NCBI GenBank assembly: GCA_023436205.1
Contig: JAEZKC010000006.1
Coordinates: 62,001-126,000, forward strand
Direction of reading: 5' to 3'
DNA length: 64,000 bases
Source of the DNA: Fibrobacterota bacterium
GTDB taxonomy: Bacteria > Fibrobacterota > Chitinivibrionia > Chitinivibrionales > Chitinispirillaceae
Shown here: positions 61,792 to 64,000 of the stretch, piece by piece
How positions within the stretch are numbered: position 1 is the stretch's first letter
How the letters are laid out: each line of letters opens with the position of its first letter
Program-made: the position numbers and the translations under genes
The notes under the pieces: generated by a model
Databases searched by the model: none
Seen by the model: the letters and a program-made list of their open reading frames with translations, nothing else
What the model was told of the DNA's origin: nothing

Positions 61792-63117
61792 GTGAAGTAT
61801 AAGATCCTTATTAAAAAATGTGAGGACCCCCAGCGCGCATCCCGAATTGCCGAGGAAGTCGCCCGTTGGTCCGGAAGCACGGCTCAGACAGTGTTTGGTG
61901 TAATAACACAGAAGGCCATTTGCATCCGGAAGGAAGCGGACGAAGACGAGGCAAGAAGGCTTCAAGCCCAATTCGGTGCATTCGGTGCTGAGGTGGAACT
62001 CGTTCCGATCGACGGCGGCGGAGTCGCGCAGCCCGTAATGGGTGCTGCCACAGGTGCTGTTTCTCAAGCAGTTACCCGTTCCGACGATGACGATGATGAG
62101 GATGAGGAGCCGGGAAGGGTTTTAACCGATGCCGAATACACACAGATGCTTAAGGCACGTGGCGACATTTTTCAGAAGAGCTCTGATTCTCGCCTGAGAA
62201 ATATCGAAATTATCTGCCTTATTGGAGCTGTGGGTTTGGGTCTTTTCCTTAGCACTCGGACCATCACAACTGTAGCTACCGATTTCTTCGAAAAACTTCC
62301 TGAAGAAAGAACCGCCAGACTGGTAAAGGCTGAAGAAGTTGATGCCACTCTGGAGAAGAAGAAGGAAGAGGAGAAGAAAAAGGAAGAAGAGGTCAAAACC
62401 GACGAGAAGAAACTCAAGCCCAACAAGAATAAGGGTGCGGGTGGTATGAGCGGCGGTGGTGGTGACCCCAGAGCACGTGTTACCCAGAAAGGTGTGCTTG
62501 GTATCATTTCCGGGCAGATCAAGGGTAAATCTGTTGCATCAGCCGATATTTTCGGTAAAGGTGGTTTTGCCACTGATATCGATGCTATTCTTTCCGGTGT
62601 TGGCGGTTTGAAGGCCGGCGGCGGCGGTGGTGTAGGCCGTAAAGGTGTGGCTGGTATCGGTTATGGTGCCGGTTACGGTAGCGGCTTCGGCGGCAGCGGC
62701 GGTGGCATCGATGACCTTATCGGCGGCCTCATGGGCGGCGGTGGTGGTGGTGGTCTCGACCTTAAGAAGCGCGGTGAGCTGAAGGTTTCCGCACCTGACT
62801 TTCTGAAGGGTGGTGCTTTAACCGGTGGGCGTTCAAGAGCCAGCATCATGCGTGTTGTTATGCAGAACCTTGCTGCTCTACGTTATGCCTATAACAAGCG
62901 TCTGCGTGAAAAACCGGGCCTCAACGGTAAGATCACTGTCAAGTTCGCCATTGACGAATTCGGAAAAGTGATCTTTGCTCAGGTGGTGGAATCCACCATG
63001 AGTGATGCTGAACTTGAGAAAACTGTAGTGGATCGAGTGAGAAGCTGGGTCTTTGAGAAAATCGATAAGCCAGGTGATGTTACGGAAGTTGTTTATCCGT
63101 TCGTCTTCTCTCAGTGA
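61792..63117 (+). CDS. AgmX/PglI C-terminal-domain (TonB-like) protein
   Basis: The 441-residue protein has an N-terminal alpha/beta domain (about 1-75, KYKILIKKCEDPQRASRIAE, resembling the ribosomal L7/L12 C-terminal fold). An acidic linker, one TM (about 137-157, IEIICLIGAVGLGLFLS) and a long Lys/Glu-rich stretch follow. A Gly-rich region (about 275-325) precedes the AgmX/PglI domain (about 350-441: NLAALRYAYNKRLREKPGL, GKITVKFAIDEFGKVIFAQV, VDRVRSWVFEKI). This C-terminal domain is TonB-like and occurs in myxobacterial gliding proteins. Start GTG 61792 follows 2 nt after the second ExbD-like gene. It would link the motor to the outer membrane. Confidence 0.9.
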   Translation: MKYKILIKKCEDPQRASRIAEEVARWSGSTAQTVFGVITQKAICIRKEADEDEARRLQAQFGAFGAEVELVPIDGGGVAQPVMGAATGAVSQAVTRSDDDDDEDEEPGRVLTDAEYTQMLKARGDIFQKSSDSRLRNIEIICLIGAVGLGLFLSTRTITTVATDFFEKLPEERTARLVKAEEVDATLEKKKEEEKKKEEEVKTDEKKLKPNKNKGAGGMSGGGGDPRARVTQKGVLGIISGQIKGKSVASADIFGKGGFATDIDAILSGVGGLKAGGGGGVGRKGVAGIGYGAGYGSGFGGSGGGIDDLIGGLMGGGGGGGLDLKKRGELKVSAPDFLKGGALTGGRSRASIMRVVMQNLAALRYAYNKRLREKPGLNGKITVKFAIDEFGKVIFAQVVESTMSDAELEKTVVDRVRSWVFEKIDKPGDVTEVVYPFVFSQ

Positions 63118-63169
63118 TTTTCAAGAAACATCTTGCACTTGAATACCCGGAAAGTTATACTATCAAAAT

Positions 63170-63200
63170 AAAGATGCGTCTAGGCTTAGGCGCATCTTTG
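63170..63200 (+). terminator. Terminator hairpin after the AgmX-like gene
   Basis: A 9-bp perfect stem (63170-63178 with 63191-63199) with a 12-nt loop is followed by TTTG. It ends the operon from 52060 before the outer-membrane protein gene. Confidence 0.75.
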
Positions 63201-63250
63201 TCATTACGAATTCTCTCTGGCTTAAATCGTTTTTCAATGGAGGAGCAGTT

Positions 63251-64000
63251 ATGAACAAGGCGTTGTCGCTTATACTCTCAGCCGGTTTTGTTATCGGCAG
63301 TTATGCTACAGACGCGCGTGTGGCTATCATGGGTAGGCAGGATGCCTTCTACCGTGATGAAGTGAGCATTTTCCAAAATCCTGCAGATATCAGTTTGTAT
63401 TCAAATATGATTTACGGATCTTTCGGATCCTTACCTGATTCTGTAAGGACTACATCATCTTCATATCGCACAAATTTTGACACTAAGGATCCTTTTTTTG
63501 GTGCTACCGCCTCGTATGCACTTAGTGACAAGGAAGATGGACCAGCTTTTTCTTTCGGTGCAGTTTTCAACAGAAGAGATCCTCTCGTAAATGCTCTTCT
63601 TAAAGCTGTTCCTGCCGGTGACTCACTTGATGAGCCAATTGGAAAAGTTGACCTTATCTTCGGTTATAATCTTGGAAACGGCATGTCTGTCGGTCTTGGA
63701 ATGTATGGTGCCCATCAGAAGGTAACCATAAATAATGAAGATCTCATGCAGACTGGTGTTTACAAAGGCACAATCGGTCTTAACTGGGATCTGGGTCAGG
63801 GGCTGGATTTTGAAGCTTCTATCAATTCGGGAAAGCTCAAAGCTATCGGTGTCAACAGGTTTCAGCAGGACAGCACAGTGCAAATCGCGGATGACTATTT
63901 CTTCCGTGGCGACCTTCGTCTCTTTTCAGCTGTTCCCTCACTCAATGGTGCTTTCGTTCCTTCTGTATCTGGAGAGTTCCTCAACATTGGTAAAACAAAC
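63251..64000 (+). CDS. Outer-membrane beta-barrel protein, 3' end outside the window
   Basis: GGAGGAGC lies 5-6 nt before ATG 63251. The 250 visible residues, with the frame open to the window end, begin with a signal peptide (MNKALSLILSAGFVIGSYA). They continue DARVAIMGRQDAFYRDEVSIFQNPADISLYS, a start reminiscent of PorV/UPF0164-type outer-membrane proteins. Alternating strands follow (IGKVDLIFGYNLGNGMSVGLGMYG, TIGLNWDLGQGLDFEASINS). It comes after a terminator but may belong to the same envelope system. The family name is uncertain. Confidence 0.7.
   Translation, partial: MNKALSLILSAGFVIGSYATDARVAIMGRQDAFYRDEVSIFQNPADISLYSNMIYGSFGSLPDSVRTTSSSYRTNFDTKDPFFGATASYALSDKEDGPAFSFGAVFNRRDPLVNALLKAVPAGDSLDEPIGKVDLIFGYNLGNGMSVGLGMYGAHQKVTINNEDLMQTGVYKGTIGLNWDLGQGLDFEASINSGKLKAIGVNRFQQDSTVQIADDYFFRGDLRLFSAVPSLNGAFVPSVSGEFLNIGKTN

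Noticed and set aside
1..64000. tRNA, rRNA, CRISPR arrays and insertion sequences
   Set aside because: I looked through the intergenic gaps and saw no cloverleaf with a TTCGA-type arm, no regularly spaced direct repeats and no transposase or terminal inverted repeats.

Overview
The window reads as a contiguous piece of a Gram-negative, didermic bacterial chromosome with moderate GC content and dense gene packing. I see no phage, insertion sequence, CRISPR array, rRNA or tRNA. The large TPR/OmpA/ExbB-ExbD envelope genes, the C-terminal 'FDLRGR'-type sorting-like tail on a secreted beta-helix protein and the DUF7305-like fragment at the left edge suggest Fibrobacterota (Chitinispirillum/Chitinivibrionia-like) or a neighbouring FCB lineage. 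This is an inference from gene content only.

Left third (1-24.6 kb): a partial beta-solenoid protein, a CBS protein and an erythromycin-esterase homologue. Then come two alpha-glucoside/trehalose genes, a GH65 phosphorylase and a beta-phosphoglucomutase/trehalose-6-phosphatase fusion. Each is preceded by a sigma-54-like -24/-12 element, and an outer-membrane protein/lipoprotein pair with its own sigma-70-type promoter lies between them. A secreted beta-helix protein, a stand-alone Lrp ligand-binding domain, a UPF0182 membrane protein, an Hsp20 and three tandem helix-hairpin-helix mini-genes follow; the middle HhH gene is broken by a stop and a frameshift. Next are a DJ-1/PfpI protein, a nitroreductase, a GT39-like transferase with a polysaccharide deacetylase, and a three-gene ABC exporter.

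Middle third (24.7-51.7 kb): mostly housekeeping genes. These include an NmrA-like reductase, an AAG-type DNA glycosylase, typA, two YkgJ-type cysteine-cluster proteins overlapping a Mut7-C protein, yqgE, an RlmI-like methyltransferase, rho, proC, a TlpA-like thioredoxin, HU and guaA. Two loci stand out. One is a RuBisCO-like protein fused to a C-terminal cupin (31637-33229). The other is a heat-shock block groES-groEL-hrcA-grpE-dnaJ headed by one perfect CIRCE operator and lacking dnaK. A three-module protein (metalloprotease, TolB-like propeller, outer-membrane barrel) closes this part.

Right end (52.0-64.0 kb): one co-directional block behind a strong sigma-70-type promoter. It encodes a beta-helix/TSP3/OmpA protein, a barrel-plus-TPR protein, a 1229-residue TPR protein, a MotA/TolQ/ExbB protein, two ExbD/TolR proteins, a TonB-like AgmX/PglI protein and, after a terminator, another outer-membrane protein running off the window. 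One TolQ, two TolR, AgmX-type, TPR and OM proteins together recall the myxobacterial Agl-Glt trans-envelope machinery. I therefore read this locus as a proton-driven trans-envelope machine of unknown output. One of the two TolR-like proteins has Asn where the proton-carrying Asp is expected. This block and the RuBisCO-like/cupin fusion are the best candidates for undescribed biology here.
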